Source: Halorutilus salinus (lineage in GTDB: Archaea; Halobacteriota; Halobacteria; Halobacteriales; Halorutilaceae). Taken from it: DNA of 64,000 nt. Under the pieces are notes generated by a model. That model made no database searches. It saw nothing but the letters and a program-made list of their open reading frames with translations, and was not told the origin of the DNA. A program made the position numbers and the translations under genes. Below are positions 20,228 through 28,559 of the stretch, piece by piece. Positions within the stretch are counted from its first letter, which is position 1. Each line of letters starts with the position of its first letter. The stretch spans positions 1 to 64,000 of the forward strand of contig NZ_RKLV01000006.1 in assembly GCF_026242195.1 (NCBI RefSeq), given 5' to 3'.

Positions 20228-20374
20228 TCTATACCTGATCCGCACCTATCAGTGTGGTCACACAGACTGCCGAGAAGGGTTAACAACAGCCGTCGGTCGA
20301 CGGGAACGGATCCGTGAGACAGGGAGCCATCGATCCACCGACAGCCGTTCGGCGCGTACGATCCGGAATCTACC

Positions 20375-20698
20375 CTACTCAGTCGAACCTTTTGCCGGCG
20401 CGTAAAGAACCGTCATTACGAGTTCGTCCTCGAAGCCGTGGAACCGATGGTCGGTTCCGGGTTCGAGATGGATTACGTCCCCCTCCGAAACCTCTGTGCT
20501 TTCCCCCTCTACGTTGATCTTCGCGGTTCCGGTGTCGATATGGTAGACCTCGTCCTCTGCGTGTGCGTGCATCTGATCCTCATCGCCTTCCTCAAACCTC
20601 ATTACCTCAAGACTAACAGCTTCGCCACGGACGGTTTCGGCTGATTCTTTTCCCTCTCCGATTTCGTCTACTACGTCGCTTACGTTGAATAGCTCCAC
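20375..20698 (-). CDS. Cupin-domain protein
   Basis: A 107-residue single-domain cupin: EEGDEDQMHAHAEDEVYHID (metal-binding H-x-H-x4-E motif near residues 43-50) and EGDVIHLEPGTDHRFHGFED (second motif with His near residue 84). It probably binds a metal; the substrate is unknown. It is monocistronic with TATA-like sequence near 20710-20725. Confidence 0.85.
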   Translation of the reverse strand: MELFNVSDVVDEIGEGKESAETVRGEAVSLEVMRFEEGDEDQMHAHAEDEVYHIDTGTAKINVEGESTEVSEGDVIHLEPGTDHRFHGFEDELVMTVLYAPAKGSTE

Positions 20699-20892
20699 GT
20701 CTATATTAACAGGTCAGCATACTTATGAGTACTGGCTGACATCGGGGCTGTATCGTACGCTCTATACATGAAGGTACGAAACGGGGGTTTGGAGCTTCCT
20801 GTGCCTACAGCTTCGCGTAGGATCGTGGATGCCTACTTCATCCTACCACCTCGACAGCCTCGCGTGTACGCCACGACCGACACGGTCACCGC

Positions 20893-21726
20893 TCACGTAA
20901 CGCGCTCAATACGGTCGGTCGGGTCGAGTTCCTCCGCAACCCCCGGTGTGAAGCCGGCGATACTGTCGAGGAGGTTCACACTGTAGCTTGCCGGTCCGTT
21001 GTACTCTAGGTCGGTCGCATGTTCGCCCGCGAGTCCGTAGGCGAGAGTTCCGTGCAGGGCGGCGGAAAGACCGTCCTCAAGACCGCCGGAAAACGCCGCG
21101 AGGGTTGCCCCGAGCATACATCCCGTTCCAACGACCTTCGAGAGCATCTCGTCACCCGCACGTACGCGGTAGACCCGGTCGGATCCGGCGACAACATCCT
21201 CGACACCTGAGGCGACGACCACAGCGCCGGTCGTCTCCGCGAGCGCCCGCGCTGACCCCGTCACCTCCTCGTACTCACCGACGGACTCAACACCTTTCAC
21301 ATCCGCCTCCTCTCCCGCCAGATGCGTTATCTCGCCGTAGTTACCGTTGATAACGTCGAACTCAACCTCTTCGAGTAAGCTCGTGTGAACTTCTTTCCGG
21401 GTTGGCGTTGTCCCCGCACCGACGGGGTCGAGGACAACAGGGACGTCTAACCCGTTAGCCGCCTTACCCGCGGCGTGTAACGCATCGACGTTCGACTCTG
21501 TCATCCGACCGGTGTTGAGGAGTATCGCGCCCGCGAGTTCCGCCATTTCGGGTGCCTCTCCGGGCGCGTCCGCCATCACCGGTAAAGCGCCCCAGCTGAG
21601 TGTGACGTTCGCCAGATCGTTCTTCGTCACCTCGTTCGTCAGCTGCTGTACCAGAGGCTCGGCTTCACGAACCTCGGCTAGCGACCTCGCGAGCGCCTCG
21701 CCGGTGGCTTCTATCTCGTCAGTCAT
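20893..21726 (-). CDS. thiM: Hydroxyethylthiazole kinase
   Basis: A 277-residue enzyme that phosphorylates 4-methyl-5-(2-hydroxyethyl)thiazole for thiamine salvage. The motifs are PLVQQLTNEVTKNDLANVTL (family 'H-iTN-V--n--aN--La'), VVLDPVGAGTTPTRKE, and GDEMLSKVVGTGCMLGATLA with the catalytic Cys/G-x-G-C. It overlaps thiE by four bases, so the two are an operon with thiE first. Confidence 0.93.
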   Translation of the reverse strand: MTDEIEATGEALARSLAEVREAEPLVQQLTNEVTKNDLANVTLSWGALPVMADAPGEAPEMAELAGAILLNTGRMTESNVDALHAAGKAANGLDVPVVLDPVGAGTTPTRKEVHTSLLEEVEFDVINGNYGEITHLAGEEADVKGVESVGEYEEVTGSARALAETTGAVVVASGVEDVVAGSDRVYRVRAGDEMLSKVVGTGCMLGATLAAFSGGLEDGLSAALHGTLAYGLAGEHATDLEYNGPASYSVNLLDSIAGFTPGVAEELDPTDRIERVT

Positions 21727-22370
21727 CGCTTCCCTCCCTCGGAGACGGCGGCTTCTAACCCCCGCGCCGCGGTTTCCGGGTTCTCTGCCCCGGTTATCTC
21801 ACTAACCACGGCGACGCCTGTTGCACCCGCCTCAACAACCGACGGCGCGTTCGAGGCTGTGACGCCCCCGATTCCGAAGACGGGAATCGAAACAGACGCG
21901 GTGATTTCGGAGACTAGCCCGAGTCCGGTTCCGTTCTTCTCCTCGGGAACGTTCTTCTTCGAGTCAGTACCGTAGATAGCACCGACGCCGAGATAGTCCG
22001 CTCCATTCGCTTCGGCTTCGGTAGCCTCCTCAACCGTCGATGTCGAACAGCCGATGACCGCCTCGGTTCCGAGCAGGTCGCGTGCGACCCCGACGGGAAG
22101 GTCAGACTGCCCGAGGTGGACGCCGTCGGCGTCGATCGCCTGTGCGATATCGATCCTGTCGTTGACGAGGAGTGCGACGCCCGCTTCGGCGGTGAGTTCG
22201 CGCAGTTCGAGACCGAGTTCGTAGCGCCATCCGGCGTCGGTATCTTTCTCACGGAGCTGAACGACGTCTACGCCGCCGTCGATCGCGGCGGAAGCGACCT
22301 CGACGGTAGTTTTCTTGCTGGAGAGAGACTCCTGTGTCACGAGGTACGTTCGCCAGCTTTTCGCGTTCAT
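21723..22370 (-). CDS. thiE: Thiamine-phosphate synthase
   Basis: A 215-residue TIM-barrel enzyme joining HMP-PP and thiazole phosphate to give thiamine phosphate. Motifs are VVQLREKDTDAG, LLVNDRIDIAQAIDADGVHL, GQSDLPVGVARDLLG, IGCSTSTVEEATEAEANGAD, YLGVGAIYGTDSKKN and FGIGGVTASNAPSVVEAGAT, all in family order. It is the first gene of thiE-thiM. No TPP riboswitch was recognised upstream (22371-22627). Confidence 0.95.
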   Translation of the reverse strand: MNAKSWRTYLVTQESLSSKKTTVEVASAAIDGGVDVVQLREKDTDAGWRYELGLELRELTAEAGVALLVNDRIDIAQAIDADGVHLGQSDLPVGVARDLLGTEAVIGCSTSTVEEATEAEANGADYLGVGAIYGTDSKKNVPEEKNGTGLGLVSEITASVSIPVFGIGGVTASNAPSVVEAGATGVAVVSEITGAENPETAARGLEAAVSEGGKR

Positions 22371-22627
22371 AGGTACAGTACCCGACGGTACGACTAAGAC
22401 GCTTTGACTCGAAGATTTGGGGAACAGGTCGATCGCTCCGGATTAGGTGGTGACCGTGGTTTCCCAACCGGATCCCCGTCCCTACCCCTGCTGTTCCGCC
22501 CTCGCCGTCGATAAGCTGACCGGGATGGTCGTAGCTGAACATAGATACCGGACAGAAACGTAAGGTAAAATATAGCAGAGATGGACGGCTCTTCTATGGC
22601 GACTAAGTCAACACGGGGTGGTATAGA

Positions 22628-23383
22628 ATGAGCAGGCTTACGAACGATGTCGCGGTCGTCACAGGTGCGGGTTCGGGTATCGGGCGCGCATCGGCGGAAC
22701 GTCTGGCAAACGAAGGCGCGTCGGTCGTCGTTGCGGATATCGACGTAGAAGGCGGTGCGGAGACGGTCGAAGCCATCGAGTCCGAGGGCGGAACAGCCAC
22801 ATTCGTCGAGGTTGATGTTACGGACGAGGACGACGTCCGGAAGATGGTCGACGCCGCCGTCGAAACATACGGAGGGCTGGACATCGCTCACAACAACGCC
22901 GGGATTGAAGGAGACGGTGCACCGCTCGTCGAACAGTCGGCTGAGGGCTGGGAGGAGGTTCTCGGTATAAACCTGACCGGTGTCTTTCTCGGCATGAAGT
23001 ACGAGATCCCGGCGATGGTAGAGGGCGACGGCGGGGCTATCGTCAACACGTCGTCCATCGCGGGGCTGTCGGGCGACGGTCCGGCACCGTACGTCGCCAG
23101 CAAGCACGGTGTGGTCGGGTTAACACGACAGGCGGCTGTCGAGTACGGTGACGAAGGGGTTCGGGTCAACGCGGTCTGTCCCGGTGTCGTTAGAACACCT
23201 ATGGTCGAACGTTCGCTTGAGGAGCACCCCGAAGCCGTCGACCAGATTACGGAGGAGCAGCCGCTCGGAAGGATGGCTCAGCCCGAAGAGATCGCGGACG
23301 CCGTCGTCTGGCTGGCTTCCTCCGAGGCGTCGTTCGTCAACGGTCACCCGCTTCCGGTCGAGGGTGGACTACTCGCGCGCTGA
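22628..23383 (+). CDS. Short-chain dehydrogenase/reductase
   Basis: A 251-residue classical SDR. TGAGSGIG (residues 13-20) binds the nucleotide, ADIDVEG suggests NAD(H) preference, then HNNAGIEGDG, Ser in NTSSIAGLSG, and YVASKHG (Y-x3-K). The C-terminus SFVNGHPLPVEGGLLAR is typical of FabG/glucose-dehydrogenase-like members. The substrate cannot be told. A TATA-like AAAATATAGC lies at about 22566-22576. Confidence 0.93.
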   Translation: MSRLTNDVAVVTGAGSGIGRASAERLANEGASVVVADIDVEGGAETVEAIESEGGTATFVEVDVTDEDDVRKMVDAAVETYGGLDIAHNNAGIEGDGAPLVEQSAEGWEEVLGINLTGVFLGMKYEIPAMVEGDGGAIVNTSSIAGLSGDGPAPYVASKHGVVGLTRQAAVEYGDEGVRVNAVCPGVVRTPMVERSLEEHPEAVDQITEEQPLGRMAQPEEIADAVVWLASSEASFVNGHPLPVEGGLLAR

Positions 23384-23506
23384 CACGGGGGCGTTCGGGA
23401 CGGTATTTTTGGAGTACCTCCGTACCACGGCACTCCCGCCTAAGCCGGCGCTCTATACGAAGCTATCAGCCTCTATCCGTAGTAAACCGCCCGCCGTACG
23501 GTAAAC

Positions 23507-23716
23507 TCACTCCCACTCGTCGGTGTTGAGGTACCCGCGTCTGTACCAAACGAGGGCTATCCCGGAGAACGCAACCAGCATAACACCGATGGCGGCGTAG
23601 GCGCTGTCTGCGTACAGGAAGCCTACGTTCGAAGCTACCAGCGCAGGCACGCTGAAGATAAGAGCGGTCTGTACCATTCCACGGTACACCTCACCCGGTA
23701 GCTCGTACTCGGACAT
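23507..23716 (-). CDS. Small two-helix membrane protein
   Basis: A 69-residue protein from MSEYELPGEVYRGMVQTALI; the start at 23716 avoids an eight-residue extension from 23740. It has two helices (about residues 15-35 and 40-58) and ends GYLNTDEWE. Unknown family; divergent from the site-2-type protease gene. Confidence 0.6.
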   Translation of the reverse strand: MSEYELPGEVYRGMVQTALIFSVPALVASNVGFLYADSAYAAIGVMLVAFSGIALVWYRRGYLNTDEWE

Positions 23717-23847
23717 CAGTTGATATACGACCTGAGACAACTAAACTCTACCCATATACCTTGGATGCGCGGGCGATCCGTACACGGCTCAGACCCACCT
23801 GTCGGTGTGGGAAGAGGTGACATGGACAGGACTAACCGGGCGCGTAC

Positions 23848-23858
23848 TTTAGTATACA
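23848..23858 (+). promoter_or_regulatory. TATA-like element for the site-2-type protease
   Basis: TTTAGTATACA lies upstream of three possible ATGs. ATG 23861 is too near to be transcribed from it, favouring a later start such as 23930. Confidence 0.35.
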
Positions 23859-23929
23859 CGATGACGGAAGCCCGTCGTTCGCCCGGATCAGGAGCTCGTC
23901 TTCCCGGATCCCTACCCGCTCCGGGGTCG

Positions 23930-24985
23930 ATGTCGGACTCGTTTCAGGTGTACGAGGTCGAGGAGACACAGGAAGGTGCGGTCTACTACGGGGAGCCGTT
24001 ACAGGACAGGGAGGAGGTACTCCGGTCGGTAGCGCCGGCGTTCAGGAGGAACGGTTACAGGATCGATATCAGGTACTCGAAGGGCGAGTACGCCCTGATA
24101 GCCAAGGAACGCCAGACGTCGGTCGACGGGGTGCCGTGGAAGAACGTCGCCTTGCTTCTCGCCACCGTGGGTACCACTCTCTTCGCGGGAGCAGGATGGT
24201 ACGGCGTAGACCTGTCCAAGGGTCTCCCTTCGTTACTGTCGGCTTGGCCCTTTGCTGTCTCCGTCCTGGGCGTACTGGCGGTACACGAACTCGGACATTA
24301 CGTTCTGACACGGTACCACGACGTCGAGGCTTCTCTACCCTACTTCATACCCGTTCCGAACGCGATAGGCACCTTCGGCGCGGTCATAAGCATGAGGGAC
24401 AACATACCGAGACGTCGCGCGCTCTTCGACATAGGTGTGGCGGGACCCCTGTTCGGACTCACAGCCACCGTCGTCGTTACCGCCGTCGGTGTCACCCTAC
24501 CGCCTGTCGAGGTCGCGGGTTCCACGGTAGCCCGGAGTATAGAGCTGGGGTACCCGCTTCTGATACGTGGTATAGCCGCCGTTATGGGACAGACGCTGGA
24601 GTACGGGGGTAACACGACGGTGAACCCCGTCGTTGTAGGCGGGTGGGTTGGCGCTTTCATAACCTTCCTCAACCTCATACCCGTCGGTCAGCTCGACGGC
24701 GCACACGTCGCACGTGCCCTCCTCGGCGACAGGATAGGAATGGTCGAGAAGGCGGTGCCTGTCGCACTCTTCGGACTCGCGGGGTACCTCGTCGTCTTTG
24801 AGGGCGGTCGGTCGGCATTCCTGTGGGCGTTCTGGGGGGTACTCGCACTGGTCTTCTCCAAGGCAGGTACGGTGACGCCTATAGACGAGTCCTCCGTGGG
24901 TAAGAGACGCCGGGCGGTCGCTGTCCTGACGCTGGTTCTCGGTGTTCTGTGTTTCACACCCGTACCTATCTCGATCTCGGTGTAG
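23930..24985 (+). CDS. Site-2-type membrane metalloprotease (M50)
   Basis: A 351-residue integral membrane protease. An N-terminal soluble part (FQVYEVEETQEGAVYYGEPL) is typical of haloarchaeal members. The zinc site is LAVHELGHYVLTRYHDV (H-E-x-x-H), with the third ligand in LIPVGQLDGAHVARALLGDR (N/G-x-x-DG motif). There are six or more membrane helices. The family cleaves substrates inside the membrane, often in signalling. Start uncertain: ATG 23861 and 23720 are also in frame but add an unlike leader. Confidence 0.9.
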   Translation: MSDSFQVYEVEETQEGAVYYGEPLQDREEVLRSVAPAFRRNGYRIDIRYSKGEYALIAKERQTSVDGVPWKNVALLLATVGTTLFAGAGWYGVDLSKGLPSLLSAWPFAVSVLGVLAVHELGHYVLTRYHDVEASLPYFIPVPNAIGTFGAVISMRDNIPRRRALFDIGVAGPLFGLTATVVVTAVGVTLPPVEVAGSTVARSIELGYPLLIRGIAAVMGQTLEYGGNTTVNPVVVGGWVGAFITFLNLIPVGQLDGAHVARALLGDRIGMVEKAVPVALFGLAGYLVVFEGGRSAFLWAFWGVLALVFSKAGTVTPIDESSVGKRRRAVAVLTLVLGVLCFTPVPISISV

Positions 24986-25118
24986 ATGCGTTCAGCTCCG
25001 GTGGTGTGGACAGAGTCCCCTGTCGTATCAGGCTCCGCACTCCGTCGGTATCGTCCGCGATCCGAACCGGGAACGACGACGGCGAAAGGGTTATTTAGCC
25101 ACACGACTTACGTTTGGT

Positions 25119-25262
25119 ATGTGCTATCACGGCACAGAGGGGTGGGAGGAAGTGAGACGGATGATGCTTGAGGAAGAGCCGGAGGAGGAGTTCAAGGAAG
25201 ACAGAAAAGAGCGGATAGACGAGGAGGAAGAAAGTCAAAAAGCCGTACCCGCCGACGACTAA
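25119..25262 (+). CDS. Small acidic protein, 47 residues
   Basis: MCYHGTEGWEEVRRMMLEEE, then PEEEFKEDRKERIDEEEESQ. The short Cys/His-containing start followed by a highly charged helix resembles small haloarchaeal proteins of unknown role. A GGTTATTTAGCC TATA-like box lies about 20-30 bases upstream (25089-25100). Confidence 0.55.
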   Translation: MCYHGTEGWEEVRRMMLEEEPEEEFKEDRKERIDEEEESQKAVPADD

Positions 25263-25313
25263 CCGGTTTCGTCGTAAGGATCCGGCTAGACCGCACGCAT
25301 AGCAAGACCGTAC

Positions 25314-25337
25314 GTGTCACCTAACCGACGGTGACAC
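25314..25337. other. Perfect eight-base-pair hairpin in an intergenic region
   Basis: GTGTCACC (25314-25321) pairs with GGTGACAC (25330-25337) around an eight-base loop. The surrounding 25263-25507 has no gene. It may be a transcription end for the small acidic gene or part of a small RNA; there is no T-run to decide. Confidence 0.4.
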
Positions 25338-25507
25338 GGCGATAAGCTACGCGTGGGGGACACAGCCGGGTTCGATCCGTGTACGTCCGGATATACAGCC
25401 CGACGGGGCATCCTCCTATCGGGTCAACACCGACTGTGAACCAAGCCGGGAGAGGTTGAATCAAATATTGGGAGCGGTTAAGTGGTCTCGACGGGTACAA
25501 CCGTACG

Positions 25508-25951
25508 ATGGAACGTACAAACCCGGAGGACATGTACGAACCGGTGGACTCCGCGTACAGTCAGGTAGTCTCTACACGCCGTGAGAAGACCGTCTTCGTT
25601 GCAGGAACCGTCCCGAAGGACTTGGAAGGCAGAATCGTAGGTGCGGGCGACATCGGGACACAGATACGTCAGGTGATGGAAAACGTCCGCCGGTCGCTCT
25701 CGTCCGAAGGGGCCTCTCTGTCCGACGTCGCACGGATACGGACGTTTACGACGGATATGGAGAGGTATCTGTCCGCCGACGGTATACTGCTCGACAGCTT
25801 CGGGGACGGTGATAAACCCGTCTCGACTCTCGTTTCGGTTGGGAGACTTGCCGACACCTTCGAAGGCGTCGACGGTGAAACCGACGCGACCGACGACAAC
25901 GAAGAGCCGCGTTACCTCGTCGAGGTGGATGCGACGGCGGTTCTGGGGTAG
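25508..25951 (+). CDS. RidA/YjgF-family protein
   Basis: A 147-residue protein with the Rid fold: AYSQVVSTRREKTVFVAGTV, QIRQVMENVRRSLSSEGASL and VARIRTFTTDMERY. RidA proteins hydrolyse reactive enamine/imine intermediates. The C-terminal YLVEVDATAVLG matches the family's 'iEiea-A', but the usual catalytic Arg (C-R-V) region is altered (STLVSVGRLAD), so it may be a diverged Rid subgroup. It is followed nine bases later by a UbiA gene and may be cotranscribed. Confidence 0.8.
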   Translation: MERTNPEDMYEPVDSAYSQVVSTRREKTVFVAGTVPKDLEGRIVGAGDIGTQIRQVMENVRRSLSSEGASLSDVARIRTFTTDMERYLSADGILLDSFGDGDKPVSTLVSVGRLADTFEGVDGETDATDDNEEPRYLVEVDATAVLG

Positions 25952-25960
25952 TCGGTGACG

Positions 25961-26857
25961 ATGATACGGAGGGCAAGGACGTATCTTGAGATAGCAAGGG
26001 CTGAGTTCCTCGTATTCAGCCTCGTGGTTGCGTCGGTTCCCGTGTCGCTCTCGTTGGCTACCGGCGGATTCGACCTTACTAACACGGCTCTTGCCTCCCT
26101 TCTCCTCGTATCCGCCCACGTCGCTGTCAACAGCATAAACGTAGCCAGCGACTACCGTAGGGGTATAGACGAGGACACGGAGGCGACGCGTTTCAGCGGG
26201 GGTGTCGACACCCTGACAAGCGGTAGGGCGGAGTACACGACGGCGAGGAAGATGGGTTTTGTATTCAGCGTCGTCTCCGTCGGTATAATGATCTGGTTCG
26301 TGCGTCTGTACGGCTTCTTCCCCATAGGAACCGTGTTCGTCGCCGGTCTGGCTCTCGTCGTCGGGTACACGGACGTTTTCTCGCGTATAGGACTCGGCGA
26401 GACGAGCTGTGGTCTCGGTCTCGGAGCCTTACCGACGGTAGGTGTCTTCTACGTACAGTCGGGTGATGTAACGCCGAAAGCCATGTTGGTCTCCGTCCCT
26501 ATGTTTCTGGTCTGTTTCAACCTCCTTCTGTTGAACGAGTTTCCCGATGTAGAGGCTGACGCCGCGAACGGACGCGTGAACATACCTATAGCCTTCGGCA
26601 CCGGGGTCGCCGGTTACGTATACCTTGCCGTCGCGGTCGCAACGGTGGCTTCGGTCGTCGGTCTTTACGCTCTGGGCTTCTCCCCGACCGTCCTACTCGC
26701 GGTGCTACCTTCGATCCTCCTCTACCGCCCGCTAAGCGAACTCACGGATCCGGAAGCGGATATAACAGAACGTTCCTTGCTCTACCATACCCTCTGGACG
26801 GTGTCCACACCCGCGTCCGTCTCCCTCGGTGTCTTGCTGGGTATCTTCGTACAGTAG
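25961..26857 (+). CDS. UbiA-family prenyltransferase (MenA-like)
   Basis: A 298-residue membrane enzyme with about eight helices that attaches a prenyl chain to an aromatic or quinone-type acceptor. The first Asp motif is NSINVASDYRRGIDEDT (N-x3-D-x3-G-x-D) and the second NEFPDVEADAANGRVNIP (D-x3-D). Both, and the GG-x-T-L-x-S-G segment (GGVDTLTSGRAE), resemble MenA (dihydroxynaphthoate octaprenyltransferase), so menaquinone synthesis is a reasonable but unproven role. A GTG at 25955 is an alternative start. Confidence 0.85.
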   Translation: MIRRARTYLEIARAEFLVFSLVVASVPVSLSLATGGFDLTNTALASLLLVSAHVAVNSINVASDYRRGIDEDTEATRFSGGVDTLTSGRAEYTTARKMGFVFSVVSVGIMIWFVRLYGFFPIGTVFVAGLALVVGYTDVFSRIGLGETSCGLGLGALPTVGVFYVQSGDVTPKAMLVSVPMFLVCFNLLLLNEFPDVEADAANGRVNIPIAFGTGVAGYVYLAVAVATVASVVGLYALGFSPTVLLAVLPSILLYRPLSELTDPEADITERSLLYHTLWTVSTPASVSLGVLLGIFVQ

Positions 26858-26868
26858 CCTCCGCGAGC

Positions 26869-27672
26869 CTATAGGTCACGCGCGAGCTTGCTGAGTCCGA
26901 CCGCGGCGGCGGCGATCCCGAGACCTAAGAAGACACCGACCACGAGTAACGTGGATACGACGCTCGCGGTGGGGTCGAGACGGTTCCTCAGTGCCATCCA
27001 CGTCAGGACGGGAACCGTGCGCGTCGTGAAGTCGGTGAGGAAAAGCGAGATGAGAAACTCATGCATCGAAAGAACCGCGGCGACGAACGCCGACGCCACG
27101 ACGGCGCTTCTCATCTGTGGAAACGTAGCCTCCCTGAACGCCCGCACGGGCTTCGCACCGAGGTCAAGCGCCGAGTCACGCACCGACCAGTCGACCCGCG
27201 ACAGAGCGCCGTAGGTTATCAGAAGCGCGAGCGGTGCCGTGATAACGGTATGTCCGACAACCACCGCGGCGTACGAACCGACCGCCCGTGCGCGACCCAT
27301 CACGACGAGCAAGGAGACGGCGATGATCACCAGCGGGGTTGCTAAAGGAAAGACAGCGAGGGCGAGTACCAGCTTTCTCTTTCCCTCATCGACCGACCTC
27401 AGACCGTACGCGGCGGAAGCACCTAGGGCGACGGCGAGTACCGACGTTGTCGCCGCCACGAGTAGGCTGTTACCCACCGCAGAGATCCAGCCTCCGTCCC
27501 CGAGGAAGCCGACGTACCATCTCAGGGACACCGACTCCGGTGGGAAAGAAGCGGGTGACGAGGACGAAAGCGACGTAGCCGCTATCACGACGACGGGCGT
27601 GAGGAAGAAGAGAAAGACGACGGTGTAGACGAGCCTGTAACAGAAGCCTGCGGCTCTGTCGAATAGCCTCAC
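26869..27672 (-). CDS. ABC transporter permease (PotC-like)
   Basis: A 267-residue permease with six helices. The EAA loop appears as SALDLGAKPVRAFREATFPQ. The GTG start at 27672 overlaps the stop of the preceding permease (ATGTGAGG); the frame stays open upstream to 27870 but that is inside the first permease. It is last of a four-gene operon: binding protein, ATPase, permease 1, permease 2. The layout is that of spermidine/putrescine, iron(III) or thiamine type importers. Confidence 0.88.
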   Translation of the reverse strand: MRLFDRAAGFCYRLVYTVVFLFFLTPVVVIAATSLSSSSPASFPPESVSLRWYVGFLGDGGWISAVGNSLLVAATTSVLAVALGASAAYGLRSVDEGKRKLVLALAVFPLATPLVIIAVSLLVVMGRARAVGSYAAVVVGHTVITAPLALLITYGALSRVDWSVRDSALDLGAKPVRAFREATFPQMRSAVVASAFVAAVLSMHEFLISLFLTDFTTRTVPVLTWMALRNRLDPTASVVSTLLVVGVFLGLGIAAAAVGLSKLARDL

Positions 27673-28559
27673 ATGTACCTCCTCCACGCTGTGTAGGTTA
27701 AAGTACCAGCGCCTGCCGTAGAAAGTATGGCGACCATCGAGATGACGCCTAAGGCGGCGGCGTGCGACCAGTCGAAGCTCTGCGTAAACAGACGACCGAC
27801 CTCCACGGCGACGGTTCTCTCCGACGGAGATCCGAGGAAGACGGGGGCGGCGTACGCGACCGAACTCCATGAGAAACAGACAACCGAAGCCGCTATTACA
27901 CCCGGTGCCGCACCCGGTAGGACAACCTCATAGACAGACCGTAGCCTGCCCGCGCCAAGGTCACGCGCCGCCTCTATCGACCTCTCGTCGAGGGTAGCCA
28001 GGACGCTGTAGACGGTCAGAACGACGTACGGGAGCATTGAGTAGACGAGACCTACGACGACACCGAAGCTGTTCCCCAGCAAGGATACGGGCGAGTCGGT
28101 GACCGTCCCGACAAGGAGACGGTTGATAACGCCCTCCGGGGAGAGGAGTATGACCCACGCGTAGACCTTTATTACTATCGAGATCAGGAGGGCGACCAGA
28201 ACACCGGAGAGTAGTGTTATCTTCCGTCTTCCCTCCGCCCTCCACGCGGCGTAGGCGTAGACGAAGCCAAGAGGTACGGTAACCGCAGTGACCACCGCGC
28301 CGAGACGTATGCTGTACGAGAGCCTCCCCATGAGGTACTCGTCGGTCATCACGTCGAGATAGTTCGATACCGTCCAGGTACCCTCCTCAAACGCAGAGAG
28401 CGCCGTGGGTTCGGCGAGGCTTACACGGAGGAGGTAGACCCCTGCGCCCAAAAACAGCACCGTCTCGAACACCACGAAAGGAACGACGAGCGCACCCGCG
28501 GAGACCCCAGACAGCTTGTCGTAGAGTAAGTCTAACGACGACCGGAACGAGCCTCTCAC
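27669..28559 (-). CDS. ABC transporter permease (PotB-like)
   Basis: A 296-residue inner-membrane permease. It has an N-terminal helix, then a binding-protein-dependent transport domain with the EAA motif IEAARDLGAGRLRSVYEVVL. It overlaps both neighbours by four bases, meaning tight translational coupling with the ATPase upstream and permease 2 downstream. Confidence 0.9.
   Translation of the reverse strand: MRGSFRSSLDLLYDKLSGVSAGALVVPFVVFETVLFLGAGVYLLRVSLAEPTALSAFEEGTWTVSNYLDVMTDEYLMGRLSYSIRLGAVVTAVTVPLGFVYAYAAWRAEGRRKITLLSGVLVALLISIVIKVYAWVILLSPEGVINRLLVGTVTDSPVSLLGNSFGVVVGLVYSMLPYVVLTVYSVLATLDERSIEAARDLGAGRLRSVYEVVLPGAAPGVIAASVVCFSWSSVAYAAPVFLGSPSERTVAVEVGRLFTQSFDWSHAAALGVISMVAILSTAGAGTLTYTAWRRYM

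Noticed and set aside
22371-22627. TPP riboswitch before thiE
   Set aside because: The CTGAGA-type and other conserved THI-box blocks were not found in the leader.
22394-23107. Minus-strand 237-codon reading frame opposite the SDR
   Set aside because: Antisense to the SDR with no family features; the SDR has all its motifs.
25333-25395. tRNA gene suggested by GGGTTCGATCC
   Set aside because: The five-base T stem does not pair, and no acceptor or anticodon arm could be drawn.
27673-27870. Longer N-terminus for the second ABC permease
   Set aside because: The frame is open, but it lies inside the upstream permease gene in another frame and is rich in Arg; the GTG at 27672 coupled to the upstream stop fits the operon.
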